In this document: piece by piece, positions 26,109 through 33,479 of the stretch | Layout: each line of letters starts with the position of its first letter | Numbering within the stretch: position 1 is the first letter of the stretch | Source: Alloyangia mangrovi | GTDB taxonomy: Bacteria > Pseudomonadota > Alphaproteobacteria > Rhodobacterales > Rhodobacteraceae | NCBI RefSeq assembly: GCF_002300555.2 | Contig: NZ_NTHN02000018.1 | Span: 1 to 64,000 of the forward strand | Length of the DNA: 64,000 nucleotides | Direction of reading: 5' to 3' | The notes under the pieces: model-generated | What the model was told of the DNA's origin: nothing | Seen by the model: only the letters and a program-made list of their open reading frames with translations | Database searches by the model: none | Program-made: the position numbers and the translations under genes

Positions 26109-26624
26109 ATGTCCATGTTGCAGACGGCGGAGGAGACCATCGAGCTGAGGCCCTACGGTCCCGGCGACCGGGACTGGCTGGTGCGTCAGCACGCCGAGCT
26201 CTACGCCCGCGACGAGGGTTTCGACGACAGCTTCGGTCCGCTGGTGGAGAGCATCCTGCGGGATTTCGAGGCGAAGCATGACCCGGTGCGCGAAGGCGGC
26301 TGGATCGCCTGGGAGGGTGGGGATCGACTCGGCAGCATCTTCTGCGTCGATGCGGGGGCGTGCGAGGGGGAGGCGCTTGCCAAGCTGCGGCTCTTCCTGC
26401 TGCTGCCGGAGGCGCGGGGCAGGGGTCTTGGGCAGCGCCTGCTGGAAACCTGCATGGGATTCGCGCGTGACGTCGGGTACACCCGGATGACGCTCTGGAC
26501 CCATGAAAGCCACCGCGCCGCCTGCGCACTCTATTTGAAAAACGGGTTTTCCCTTGTGTCCTCGGTACCTGTGACCAGCTTCGGGGTGCCGCTGGTCGAG
26601 CAGCATTGGGAGCGTGCAATTTAA
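26109..26624 (+). CDS. GNAT family N-acetyltransferase
   Basis: 171 residues. LRLFLLLPEARGRGLGQRLLE is motif A with R-G-x-G-L-G for acetyl-CoA binding, and LWTHESHRAACALYLKNGFSLV is motif B with the usual Tyr. The start of the chain (ELRPYGPGDRDWLVRQHAELYARDEGFDDSF, split) resembles the C-terminal half of MarR-GNAT fusion proteins, but no MarR domain precedes it here. The substrate is unknown. The gene is followed by tRNA-His. Confidence 0.87.
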   Translation: MSMLQTAEETIELRPYGPGDRDWLVRQHAELYARDEGFDDSFGPLVESILRDFEAKHDPVREGGWIAWEGGDRLGSIFCVDAGACEGEALAKLRLFLLLPEARGRGLGQRLLETCMGFARDVGYTRMTLWTHESHRAACALYLKNGFSLVSSVPVTSFGVPLVEQHWERAI

Positions 26625-26677
26625 CTCAGGATTGGGGCTTGCAATCGAAAATGGCTGGCGTTATTCCCCCCGAGCGT

Positions 26678-26754
26678 GCCGCCTTAGCTCAGTAGGTTAG
26701 AGCGCTTGATTGTGGATCAAGAGGTCTCCCGTTCGAACCGGGAAGGCGGTACCA
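26678..26754 (+). tRNA. tRNA-His (GTG), lacking G-1
   Basis: Acceptor GCCGCCT/AGGCGGT with a G1-U72 wobble, T8-A9, anticodon stem CTTGA/TCAAG with loop TTGTGGA (anticodon GTG at 26712-26714), T arm TCCCG-TTCGAAC-CGGGA, and encoded CCA at 26752-26754. The base before G1 is T and the discriminator is A, so the G-1:C73 pair found in most bacteria is absent. A subgroup of alphaproteobacteria is known for this, together with an altered HisRS. Confidence 0.97.
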
Positions 26755-26816
26755 TCTTCCTCCCTCGCAGTATGTGACAGGCCGAGAACGCCGGTTAACC
26801 TGTGCGGTGCCGGTTT

Positions 26817-26877
26817 GGGGCTCTGCCCCGTCCGCGCCGGCGCGGACTCCCCGGGATATTTTTTGCCTAGAAGAAGA
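26817..26877 (+). repeat. dispersed 3'-end element, copy 4 (downstream of tRNA-His)
   Basis: GGGG-CTCT-GCCCC (26817-26829) then CCCCGGGATATTTTTT-GCCTAGAAGAAG (26849-26876). It is the only copy behind an RNA gene, which suggests the element serves transcripts in general rather than mRNAs only. Confidence 0.8.
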
Positions 26878-26890
26878 CCCGCGTCGGCGA

Positions 26891-27214
26891 TTAGTCGGCG
26901 GGGGTGATCGCAATGGTCTGGCGGAGTTCCCGAGTCGCGCGGTCGAAGATCAGGATCTGGTTGTCCGTGGTGACCACGGCGTACCAGTCGCCACCCTGCG
27001 TGAAGGCCGAGGCCGTCGCGCCGGAGGGCAGGGTGATCTCGGCGGGCAGCGGTGCGGGAGGTTTTGTTGCCGCGGTGAAGCGGATGACAATCAGCGACAC
27101 AATGGCTACAAGCCCTGCGATCATCACCGCCGTGAGCACCGTGACCAGCCGCCGCAGGAAGCGCAGGTTGGCCGGTTCGGGCAGGATTTCGGGATCTTCA
27201 GGAGTATTGGACAT
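26891..27214 (-). CDS. DUF6476 family membrane-anchored protein
   Basis: 107 residues: a short cytoplasmic N-terminus, one membrane helix (about 25-50, LVTVLTAVMIAGLVAIVSLIVI), and a C-terminal outside domain of short beta-strands (WYAVVTTDNQILIFDRATRELRQT). It matches a small Rhodobacterales family of unknown function usually found beside rluD. Its start codon overlaps the divergent rluD start, and its AGAGG ribosome site lies inside rluD. Confidence 0.85.
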   Translation of the reverse strand: MSNTPEDPEILPEPANLRFLRRLVTVLTAVMIAGLVAIVSLIVIRFTAATKPPAPLPAEITLPSGATASAFTQGGDWYAVVTTDNQILIFDRATRELRQTIAITPAD

Positions 27215-28241
27215 GGAGCAGCCTCTGCGCGTCGTCATCGGGGAAGCCCCGCCGCCGCGTCTTGATAAGGCGCTGGCACGCGATGTGCCAGAGGAAGCCG
27301 CGCTGTCGCGCACCCGCCTTGCGAAACTCATCGCCGAGGGCGCGGTGATGCGCGCGGGCGAGGTGCTCTCGGATCCCAAGGCGAAGGTCGAGGAGGGCGA
27401 CGTGCTGGAAATCTCCGTGCCGCAGGCCGAGGAGAGCCATATCGGCCCCGAGGACATCCCGCTCGACATCGTCTGGGAGGATGACGACCTCGTGGTGGTC
27501 AACAAGCCCGCGGGCATGGTGGTTCACCCGGCACCCGGCACGCCCACGGGCACGCTGGTCAACGCGCTGCTGTTCCACTTCGGCGACAAGCTCTCGGGTG
27601 TTGGCGGGATGAAGCGGCCGGGCATCGTGCATCGGATCGACAAGGACACCTCGGGGCTGCTGGTAGTGGCCAAATCCGACCGGGCGCACCACGGGCTGGC
27701 GGCGCAATTCGAGAAGCACAGCGCCGAGCGCGCCTATCTCGCGCTGGTGCACGGCGTGCCCTCGACCGCCGATCCGCGGCTGCGCGGGGTGAAGGGCGTG
27801 TCGGTCGAGCCCGGAGAGGTGATCCGCATCCAGTCCGGGCTGGCGCGGCACAAGACCGACCGGCAAAAGCAGGCGGTCTACTTCGACGGGCAGGGGCGTC
27901 ACGCCACCACCCGCGCGCGGGTGCTCGAGACCTTCGGAGCGCCGCCGGCGCTGGCGCTGGTGGAATGCCGGCTGGAGACCGGGCGGACCCATCAGATCCG
28001 CGTGCACATGGCCCATGCCGGGCACGGGCTCATCGGCGATCCGGTCTACGGCGGGCGCCGCAAGATCGCCGCCAAGGCGCTGCCGCCGCAGGTGGTGGCT
28101 GAGGTCGACCGCTTCGATCGGCAGGCGCTGCATGCCGCGCTTCTGGGGTTCGAGCACCCGGTGACGGGCGAAGACCTGCGCTTTGAGGCGGAGCTGCCCG
28201 CGGACATGGCGCATCTGCTGCAGACATTGCGCGGCGAGTGA
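27213..28241 (+). CDS. rluD: RluA/RluD family pseudouridine synthase
   Basis: Probably isomerises uridines in helix 69 of 23S rRNA, as RluD does. 342 residues: an S4 RNA-binding domain (about 16-70, RLDKALARDV..LSRTRLAKLIAEGAV) and a catalytic domain with HRIDKDTSGLLVVAK (Asp143 the nucleophile) and TGRTHQIRVHMAHAGHGLIGDPVYG near the end. Assignment to RluD over RluA or RluC rests on the S4 domain and on its place in front of rpoH, which is common in alphaproteobacteria. The start overlaps the DUF6476 start on the other strand, and the AGGAG ribosome site (27200-27204) lies within DUF6476. Confidence 0.9.
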   Translation: MEQPLRVVIGEAPPPRLDKALARDVPEEAALSRTRLAKLIAEGAVMRAGEVLSDPKAKVEEGDVLEISVPQAEESHIGPEDIPLDIVWEDDDLVVVNKPAGMVVHPAPGTPTGTLVNALLFHFGDKLSGVGGMKRPGIVHRIDKDTSGLLVVAKSDRAHHGLAAQFEKHSAERAYLALVHGVPSTADPRLRGVKGVSVEPGEVIRIQSGLARHKTDRQKQAVYFDGQGRHATTRARVLETFGAPPALALVECRLETGRTHQIRVHMAHAGHGLIGDPVYGGRRKIAAKALPPQVVAEVDRFDRQALHAALLGFEHPVTGEDLRFEAELPADMAHLLQTLRGE

Positions 28242-28354
28242 CATATCCTTCGCATCTGCGTGAGATCGTCGAAATCCGGATCCGCGGAGCGGGACTATGC
28301 GTTAAATACGTGAAAACCTTGAACACCCCATGGTGCATCCCTGCACAGTGGAGT

Positions 28355-28384
28355 GGTTGAATTCCATCGAGGGGCTGCCCATAT
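28355..28384 (+). promoter_or_regulatory. candidate heat-shock (sigma-32 type) promoter of rpoH
   Basis: GGTTGAAT (28355-28362), a 14-nt spacer, then GCCCATAT (28377-28384), against the sigma-32 consensus CTTGAAA - 13-16 nt - CCCCATNT. The start codon is 37 nt downstream. If real, rpoH would be partly self-activated. A TTGAAT/CATATG housekeeping reading with a 17-nt spacer overlaps it. Confidence 0.4.
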
Positions 28385-28421
28385 GGCATGTTAACCCTCA
28401 TAACATTGGAGGAAGGGGCAC

Positions 28422-29318
28422 GTGAGCAACTACGCGAATCTGCCGGCGCCGTCGCCGGAAGCCGGCCTCAGCCGTTACCTGCAGGAGATCCGCAAGTTCC
28501 CGCTGCTGGAGCCGGAAGAGGAATACATGCTGGCCAAGCGCTGGGTCGAGGAGCAGGACGCCGCCTCGGCGCACAAGATGGTCACCAGCCACCTGCGTCT
28601 CGCGGCGAAGATCGCCATGGGGTACCGTGGCTACGGCCTGCCGCAGGCCGAGGTGATCTCGGAGGCCAACGTCGGGCTGATGCAGGCGGTCAAACGCTTC
28701 GATCCCGAAAAGGGCTTCCGCCTGGCAACCTATGCCATGTGGTGGATCCGTGCCTCGATCCAGGAATACATCCTGCGCTCCTGGAGCCTGGTGAAACTCG
28801 GGACCACCTCGGCGCAGAAGAAGCTCTTCTTCAACCTGCGCAAGGCGAAGAACCGCATCGGCGCGCTGGAGGAGGGCGACCTGCGGCCCGAGCATGTCGA
28901 GAGGATCGCCACCGACCTCGGCGTCTCCGAGGACGAGGTGATCTCGATGAACCGGCGCCTGTCGGGCGGTGACGCCTCGCTCAACGCCACCGTCGGCTCC
29001 GAGGGCGAAGGGTCCATGCAGTGGCAGGACTGGCTCGAGGATGAGGACGCCGACCAAGCGGCAGACTACGCCGAGCGCGACGAGATGGACGCGCGCCGCG
29101 CCATGCTGGCGCAGGCGATGGACGTGCTCAACGATCGCGAGAAGGACATCCTCACCCAGCGCCGCCTTGCCGAGCAGGCGGTGACGCTCGAAGAGCTTTC
29201 GGGCATCTACGACGTCAGCCGCGAGCGGATCCGGCAGATCGAGGTGCGCGCCTTCGAAAAGCTGCAGAAGCGCATGCGCGAGCTGGCGATGGAGCAGGGG
29301 ATGCTCACCGACGCCTGA
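28422..29318 (+). CDS. rpoH: RNA polymerase heat-shock sigma factor RpoH
   Basis: 298-residue group 3 sigma-32. The RpoH box QKKLFFNLR is at 132-140. Region 2 (HLRLAAKIAMGYRGYGLPQAEVISEANVGLMQAV and the RFDPEKGFRLATYAMWWIRASIQEYILRSW helix, both split here) and region 4 (TLEELSGIYDVSRERIRQIEVRAFEKLQ) are complete. It starts with GTG at 28422 after a strong GGAGGAAGG site. Rhodobacterales usually carry two rpoH genes. Position next to rluD suggests the main heat-shock copy, but one window cannot decide. A terminator follows at 29343. Confidence 0.96.
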   Translation: MSNYANLPAPSPEAGLSRYLQEIRKFPLLEPEEEYMLAKRWVEEQDAASAHKMVTSHLRLAAKIAMGYRGYGLPQAEVISEANVGLMQAVKRFDPEKGFRLATYAMWWIRASIQEYILRSWSLVKLGTTSAQKKLFFNLRKAKNRIGALEEGDLRPEHVERIATDLGVSEDEVISMNRRLSGGDASLNATVGSEGEGSMQWQDWLEDEDADQAADYAERDEMDARRAMLAQAMDVLNDREKDILTQRRLAEQAVTLEELSGIYDVSRERIRQIEVRAFEKLQKRMRELAMEQGMLTDA

Positions 29319-29342
29319 TCCGCTCCCGGCCAAGTCCTACGA

Positions 29343-29370
29343 ACGCCCGTCGCCCTGCGGCGGGCGTTTT
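29343..29370 (+). terminator. intrinsic terminator of rpoH
   Basis: ACGCCCG (29343-29349) pairs with CGGGCGT (29361-29367), followed by TTT. 24 nt after the rpoH stop. Confidence 0.8.
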
Positions 29371-29429
29371 GCTTGCGGGGGGGCGCTACGGGCGCTACCA
29401 TCGGGCGCGACACAGCAAGGGACAAGATC

Positions 29430-30404
29430 ATGGCTGACCACGTCAGATGGGGCATCCTCGGCGCCGCCAATTTCGCCAAGAACCACATGGGACCGGCGAT
29501 CCACGCCGCGCGCGGCGGTGCGCTGAGTGCCATTGCGACCTCGACGCCGGAGAAGGCCGCGCCCTTCGCCGAGTTTGCCCCGGGGCTGAAGGTGCACGAG
29601 AGCTACGAGGCGCTTCTTGCCGATCCCGAGATCGACGCGGTCTACATCCCGCTGCCGAACAGCCTGCACGCCGAGTGGACGCGCAAGGCCGCGCAGGCCG
29701 GCAAGCACGTTCTTTGCGAGAAACCCATCGCGATGCGAGCCGAGGAGATCGACGAGTTGATTGCTGTCCGTCAGGCGACGGGGAAGCTGGTGGCCGAGGC
29801 CTGGATGGTGGCGCATCACCCGCAGTTCGCCAAGGCGCGCGAGCTCTTGCAGGCGGGCGAGATCGGCGAGCTGGTGCGGGTCGACAGCACCCATAGTTTC
29901 TACAATGACGACCTCGGCAATATCCGCAATCAAGCGGATGTCGGGGGCGGCGCGCTGCGCGATGTGGGCGTCTATGCCTTCGGCTCGGTGCGGCTGATCA
30001 CCGGGCAGGAGCCGGGCGAGATCCTCGCCGCCGAGATCGATTGGCGGAACCAGGTGGATGCTTCGGCGCATGTCATGGCGCGTTTCCCGGGATTTCTCTA
30101 CACCGGCCGCGTCTCCACCCGCGCCGCGCCCTGGCAGGAAATCGTGCTGCATGGCACCCGGGCGGTGATGCGCCTGCCGGTGCCCTTCAATGTGCAGGTC
30201 TTCGGCGAGGCTAGGCTCGAGCTGCACGGGCCGGGGCTGGAAACTCGGACCTGGCGCTGGCCGGCCGAGAACCATTACGTGCTGCAGGTCGAGGCCTTCA
30301 ACCGGTCGGCGACGGGCGCGGCGGACTACCCGCTGCCGCTGGAGTTCTGTCGTGGCACCCAGGCCTTCGTCGACCGCATCTTCGCTGCGGCGCCGCGGGG
30401 CTGA
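29430..30404 (+). CDS. Gfo/Idh/MocA family oxidoreductase
   Basis: 324 residues. The N-terminal Rossmann fold starts VRWGILGAANFAKNHMGP. DAVYIPLPNSLHAEWTRKAAQAGKHVLCEKPIAM (split) holds the conserved EKP motif, and a C-terminal alpha/beta substrate domain follows (GGGALRDVGVYAF contains the usual D-x3-H-like region, here with Tyr). Members oxidise or reduce sugars, inositols or trans-dihydrodiols with NAD(P). The substrate is unknown and no sugar genes are adjacent. ATG 29430 is preferred because it starts the Rossmann strand and has an AAGGGA site. Confidence 0.9.
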   Translation: MADHVRWGILGAANFAKNHMGPAIHAARGGALSAIATSTPEKAAPFAEFAPGLKVHESYEALLADPEIDAVYIPLPNSLHAEWTRKAAQAGKHVLCEKPIAMRAEEIDELIAVRQATGKLVAEAWMVAHHPQFAKARELLQAGEIGELVRVDSTHSFYNDDLGNIRNQADVGGGALRDVGVYAFGSVRLITGQEPGEILAAEIDWRNQVDASAHVMARFPGFLYTGRVSTRAAPWQEIVLHGTRAVMRLPVPFNVQVFGEARLELHGPGLETRTWRWPAENHYVLQVEAFNRSATGAADYPLPLEFCRGTQAFVDRIFAAAPRG

Positions 30405-30448
30405 TGCTGCGCAGCATTTTACGGGCCGCGGCGCAGCAAAATTGCTGC
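30404..30448. promoter_or_regulatory. TGC-rich palindromes, candidate PhaR operators
   Basis: ATGCTGCGCAGCAT (30404-30417) is a perfect 14-bp palindrome, and GCAGCAA-AA-TTGCTGC (30433-30448) is a perfect inverted repeat. PhaR of Paracoccus binds CTGC-N3-4-GCAG type TGC-rich sites and represses its own gene. Both sites lie 96-140 nt upstream of phaR. The first could instead act as a weak terminator of the oxidoreductase gene, since TTT follows it. Confidence 0.55.
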
Positions 30449-30543
30449 CCGCGCTCGGCAAGTGCTAGTGAAACTGATGCTTTTCTTTTTTTTCTGCACT
30501 CGCATAGGCTTTTTCTCAACTCTGCGTGGAGGGAGGGTCCATC

Positions 30544-31101
30544 GTGGCTGACAAGGAAAAACCGCTGCTCATCAAACGCTACGCGAGCAGGCGGCTCTAC
30601 AATACCGAGACCAGCGACTACGTGACGCTCGAGGATATCTCGGGTTTCATCCGGGACGGGCGCGATGTGCAGATCGTCGATCTGAAGTCGGGTGATGATC
30701 TCACCCGGCAATACCTGCTGCAGATCGTTGCCGAGCACGAGAGCCGCGGCGAGAGCGTGCTGCCGATCAACGTGCTGACCGACCTCGTGCGCAGCTACAC
30801 CACGCAGGCGACCTCGGCGGTGCCGCAGTTCCTTGCTGCCAGCTTCGAGATGTTCCGCGAGAGCCAGAGCAAATGGGCGGACAGCATGAGCCACATGAAC
30901 CCCATGATGCCGAAGATCCCGGGGCTCGAGGCGATGCAGGCGCAGCAGGAGGCCTTTCTCAAGGCGATGGCCGGGAACATGGGTAAGAGCTGGTCTGGCC
31001 CCGAGAAGGAAGAGCCGAACGGCGAAAGCGAGGAAGACCTAGCGGCCATCAAGAAGCAGCTGGCCGAGTTGCAGCAGAAGCTCTCTAAAATGGACAAGTG
31101 A
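30544..31101 (+). CDS. phaR: polyhydroxyalkanoate synthesis repressor PhaR
   Basis: 185-residue regulator that binds both DNA and PHA granules and controls phasin and its own gene. The N-terminal domain (LLIKRYASRRLYNTETSDYVTLEDI split, about 8-32, and VQIVDLKSGDDLTRQYLLQII-like region) is the PhaR DNA-binding domain. FLAASFEMFRESQSKW is the PHB accumulation regulatory segment, and the tail is a coiled coil (AAIKKQLAELQQKLSKMDK). Start GTG 30544 has a GGAGGGAGGG site. No phaC, phaP or phaZ is in the window, so it acts in trans. Confidence 0.93.
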   Translation: MADKEKPLLIKRYASRRLYNTETSDYVTLEDISGFIRDGRDVQIVDLKSGDDLTRQYLLQIVAEHESRGESVLPINVLTDLVRSYTTQATSAVPQFLAASFEMFRESQSKWADSMSHMNPMMPKIPGLEAMQAQQEAFLKAMAGNMGKSWSGPEKEEPNGESEEDLAAIKKQLAELQQKLSKMDK

Positions 31102-31224
31102 TGCGGCGGGCCCTTCGGGGCCCGATGTGTTTCGGGGGACTCTGGACGCGCGACTTTCAGGGCCACCGGGACTTTGCGCAGGATTCGGATTTCCCCCGCC
31201 TGCGGCTTGCGGCAAAGGGAGGGC

Positions 31225-32166
31225 ATGGACACCGCATCTTCCCTCCGCATCGACCGCCGCTCGGCGCTGCTGCTGCTCACCCTGGCAACGCTCTGGGGCA
31301 GCACCTTCCTTTTTGCCGAGATCGCCCTGACCGAGCTTAGCCCGATGCAGGTGACACTGCATCGGGTGGTGATCGCGGCCTTCGCGCTCTGGCTGGTGCT
31401 GCGCCTGCGCGGGGTCAAGGTGCCGCGCTCGCCGCGGCTCTGGGGCGCCTACCTTGTCATGGGCGCGCTCAACAATGCCTTGCCCTTCACGCTGATCTTC
31501 TGGGGCCAGACCCATATCGAGAGCGGGCTGGCGGCGATCCTCAACGCCTCTACCGGCGTGCTGGGCGCGGTGGTGGCGGGGCTATTGCTGCGTGACGAGC
31601 GGCTGAGCTGGCGCAAGCTGGCTGGGGCGGGGCTCGGGCTCGCGGGGGTGGCAGTGGTGATCGGGCCGGACCGGCTGACCACGCTCGATCCGCGCAATCT
31701 GGGGCAGGGCGCGGTTCTGCTGGCGGCGCTGAGCTATTCGCTGGCCAGCGTCTGGGCCAAGCTGAGGCTCGCCGGGCAGCCGCCGCTGGCCAATGCCTTC
31801 GGCATGCTGGCGGGCGCTGCGGTGATCATGCTGCCGCTGGTGATCTGGCAGGACGGGCTGCCGACACTCGATTATTCGCCACGCGTCTGGGCCGCGTTGC
31901 TGGGCCTGTCGCTGCTGGCCACGGCGCTGGCCTTCATCCTCTACTTCGCGATCCTCGCCCGGGCGGGCGCGGCGAACCTGATGCTGGTGACGCTGCTGAT
32001 CCCGGCCTTCGCGATCCTCATCGGCCGCGTCGTCCTGGGCGAGCAGCTTCCGGCGGGGGTCTACCTCGGCCTCGCGATCATCGCCTCCGGGCTTGTGGTG
32101 ACCGACGGGCGGCTGCTCGCGCGTCTGCGACGCAAGCCGCCCGCCGAAGAGCCTCAGGTGCCGTAG
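31225..32166 (+). CDS. DMT superfamily (EamA) transporter
   Basis: 313 residues with about ten membrane helices in two EamA repeats (about 15-140 and 155-290). Typical starts are ALLLLTLATLWGSTFLFAEIAL and VLLAALSYSLASVWAKLRL. Members export amino acids, metabolites or drugs, and the substrate cannot be told. ATG 31225 has an AAAGGGAGGG site. Its last 13 nt overlap the end of the convergent DegT gene, so there is no room for a terminator between them. Confidence 0.87.
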   Translation: MDTASSLRIDRRSALLLLTLATLWGSTFLFAEIALTELSPMQVTLHRVVIAAFALWLVLRLRGVKVPRSPRLWGAYLVMGALNNALPFTLIFWGQTHIESGLAAILNASTGVLGAVVAGLLLRDERLSWRKLAGAGLGLAGVAVVIGPDRLTTLDPRNLGQGAVLLAALSYSLASVWAKLRLAGQPPLANAFGMLAGAAVIMLPLVIWQDGLPTLDYSPRVWAALLGLSLLATALAFILYFAILARAGAANLMLVTLLIPAFAILIGRVVLGEQLPAGVYLGLAIIASGLVVTDGRLLARLRRKPPAEEPQVP

Positions 32167-33365
32167 GCACGCAGCGGACCCATCACGCTTTCGGCGGCGC
32201 CCACCAGCACCTCGGCGACAGCCTCGCACTCTGCGAGGCTGAGCCGCGCAGGCAGGCGGGTGTCGCAGGCACGCTCGAGCATGGCGCGGGTCCGGGGCAG
32301 CTCGGGCACCTCCTCGAGGAAGCGCCAGTTCCAGAAGGCGCGGGCATTGTCGGACGAAAGCCCGAAGAGCTGCACCTTCACGCCGCCCGCCTCGGCGGCA
32401 GAGAGGAAAGCGCGCATCTCCTCGGCGCTCATCCCGGTGAGGTTGAACTGCAGCGAATCCGGCGCGCGCTCTTCCGGAACCAGCTTCTCGGGCACCTCGA
32501 TCCAGGGCGAGCGGTTGAGGATCGCCGCCACATGGTCATGGTTGCGCCGGCCGTCGCGGACACGGCGCGCGACATGCGCCAGCTGCGGGCGGATCACCGC
32601 GGCGGCAAGGTTCGACAGGCGCAGGTTGTAGAGCGGCAGCCGGTTCTGCCAGCGGGCAAAGGCCTCTTCCAGATCGGACGTATTGTCCCCCGGTGCCATG
32701 TGTTTCTTCCAATTGTGCTCGTAAGCGCCCGAGAGGATCACCGCCCGCGCCACGAACTCGGCGTCGTCGGTGATCAGGATGCCGCCCTCGCCGGCGTTGA
32801 CCAGCTTGTAGCTCTGGAAAGAGAAGCAGCCGACCCGGCCCAGCGTGCCGATGTTGCGCCCCGCCCATTTGGTGCCGAGCGAATGCGCGGCATCCTCGAT
32901 CACAGGCAGCCCGCGCGCGTCGCAGAGCGTCAGGATCGCGTCCATGTCCGAGGTGTGGCCGCGCATGTGGCTGATGATCACCGCGGCGACACCGTCCAGC
33001 TTGGCCTCGAAGTCGGCGATGTCGATGCGGTAGTTCTCGCCGACCTCGCAGAGCACCGGCACGCAATCCGCATGCACGATCGATGAGGGCACGGCGGCAA
33101 AGGTGAAGCCGGGGATGAGAACCTTGGCGCCGCGCGGCAGGTCCAGTGCCTTGAGCGACAGGAAGAGCGCCGCCGAGCAGCTCGACACCGCCAGCGCGTA
33201 TTTGGCACCCAGCAGCGCCGCGAACTCGCGCTCGAGCAGGGCGACGGGCGCATCCTCGGGCGCGGTGTAGCGAAAGAGATCGCCCGACAGCAGCAGGCGG
33301 TCGATCTCGGCGCGAGCCTCCTCGGGAATGGGCTCCGCATCATGCATGTTGGGAAGGCTGCTCAT
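32154..33365 (-). CDS. DegT/DnrJ/EryC1/StrS family aminotransferase
   Basis: 403-residue PLP enzyme of the sugar aminotransferase family. VSSCSAALFLSLKAL binds the cofactor phosphate, GFTFAAVPSSI follows, EDAAHSLGTKW holds the Asp (158) for the pyridine nitrogen, and FSFQSYKLVNAGEGG holds Lys187 for the internal aldimine. Such enzymes aminate keto-sugars for LPS, glycans or antibiotics. This one stands alone, with no nucleotide-sugar genes nearby, so amination of another substrate is equally possible. It is separated from puuB by a terminator. Confidence 0.88.
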   Translation of the reverse strand: MSSLPNMHDAEPIPEEARAEIDRLLLSGDLFRYTAPEDAPVALLEREFAALLGAKYALAVSSCSAALFLSLKALDLPRGAKVLIPGFTFAAVPSSIVHADCVPVLCEVGENYRIDIADFEAKLDGVAAVIISHMRGHTSDMDAILTLCDARGLPVIEDAAHSLGTKWAGRNIGTLGRVGCFSFQSYKLVNAGEGGILITDDAEFVARAVILSGAYEHNWKKHMAPGDNTSDLEEAFARWQNRLPLYNLRLSNLAAAVIRPQLAHVARRVRDGRRNHDHVAAILNRSPWIEVPEKLVPEERAPDSLQFNLTGMSAEEMRAFLSAAEAGGVKVQLFGLSSDNARAFWNWRFLEEVPELPRTRAMLERACDTRLPARLSLAECEAVAEVLVGAAESVMGPLRAYGT

Positions 33366-33423
33366 ATCACTAAACCCAAATTGTTTCTTCTGAAAAACTT
33401 AAACACCCGATCTGTGACAGCCA

Positions 33424-33454
33424 AGTGAAAAGGCCTCCCCGGGGGGGGAGGCCT
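33424..33454 (-). terminator. intrinsic terminator downstream of the PuuB-like oxidase
   Basis: On the minus strand AGGCCTCCCC pairs with GGGGAGGCCT across a short C-rich loop, followed by TTTTCACTT. It ends the amine cluster transcript. Confidence 0.85.
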
Positions 33455-33479
33455 CGCGGAAACTTGCCCGTCGCCGGTC

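Noticed and set aside
28318-28334. CTTGAACACCCCATGG as a sigma-32 promoter of rpoH
   Set aside because: The -35 and -10 like words are adjacent with no spacer, so they cannot form a promoter. The GGTTGAAT/GCCCATAT pair further down is better.
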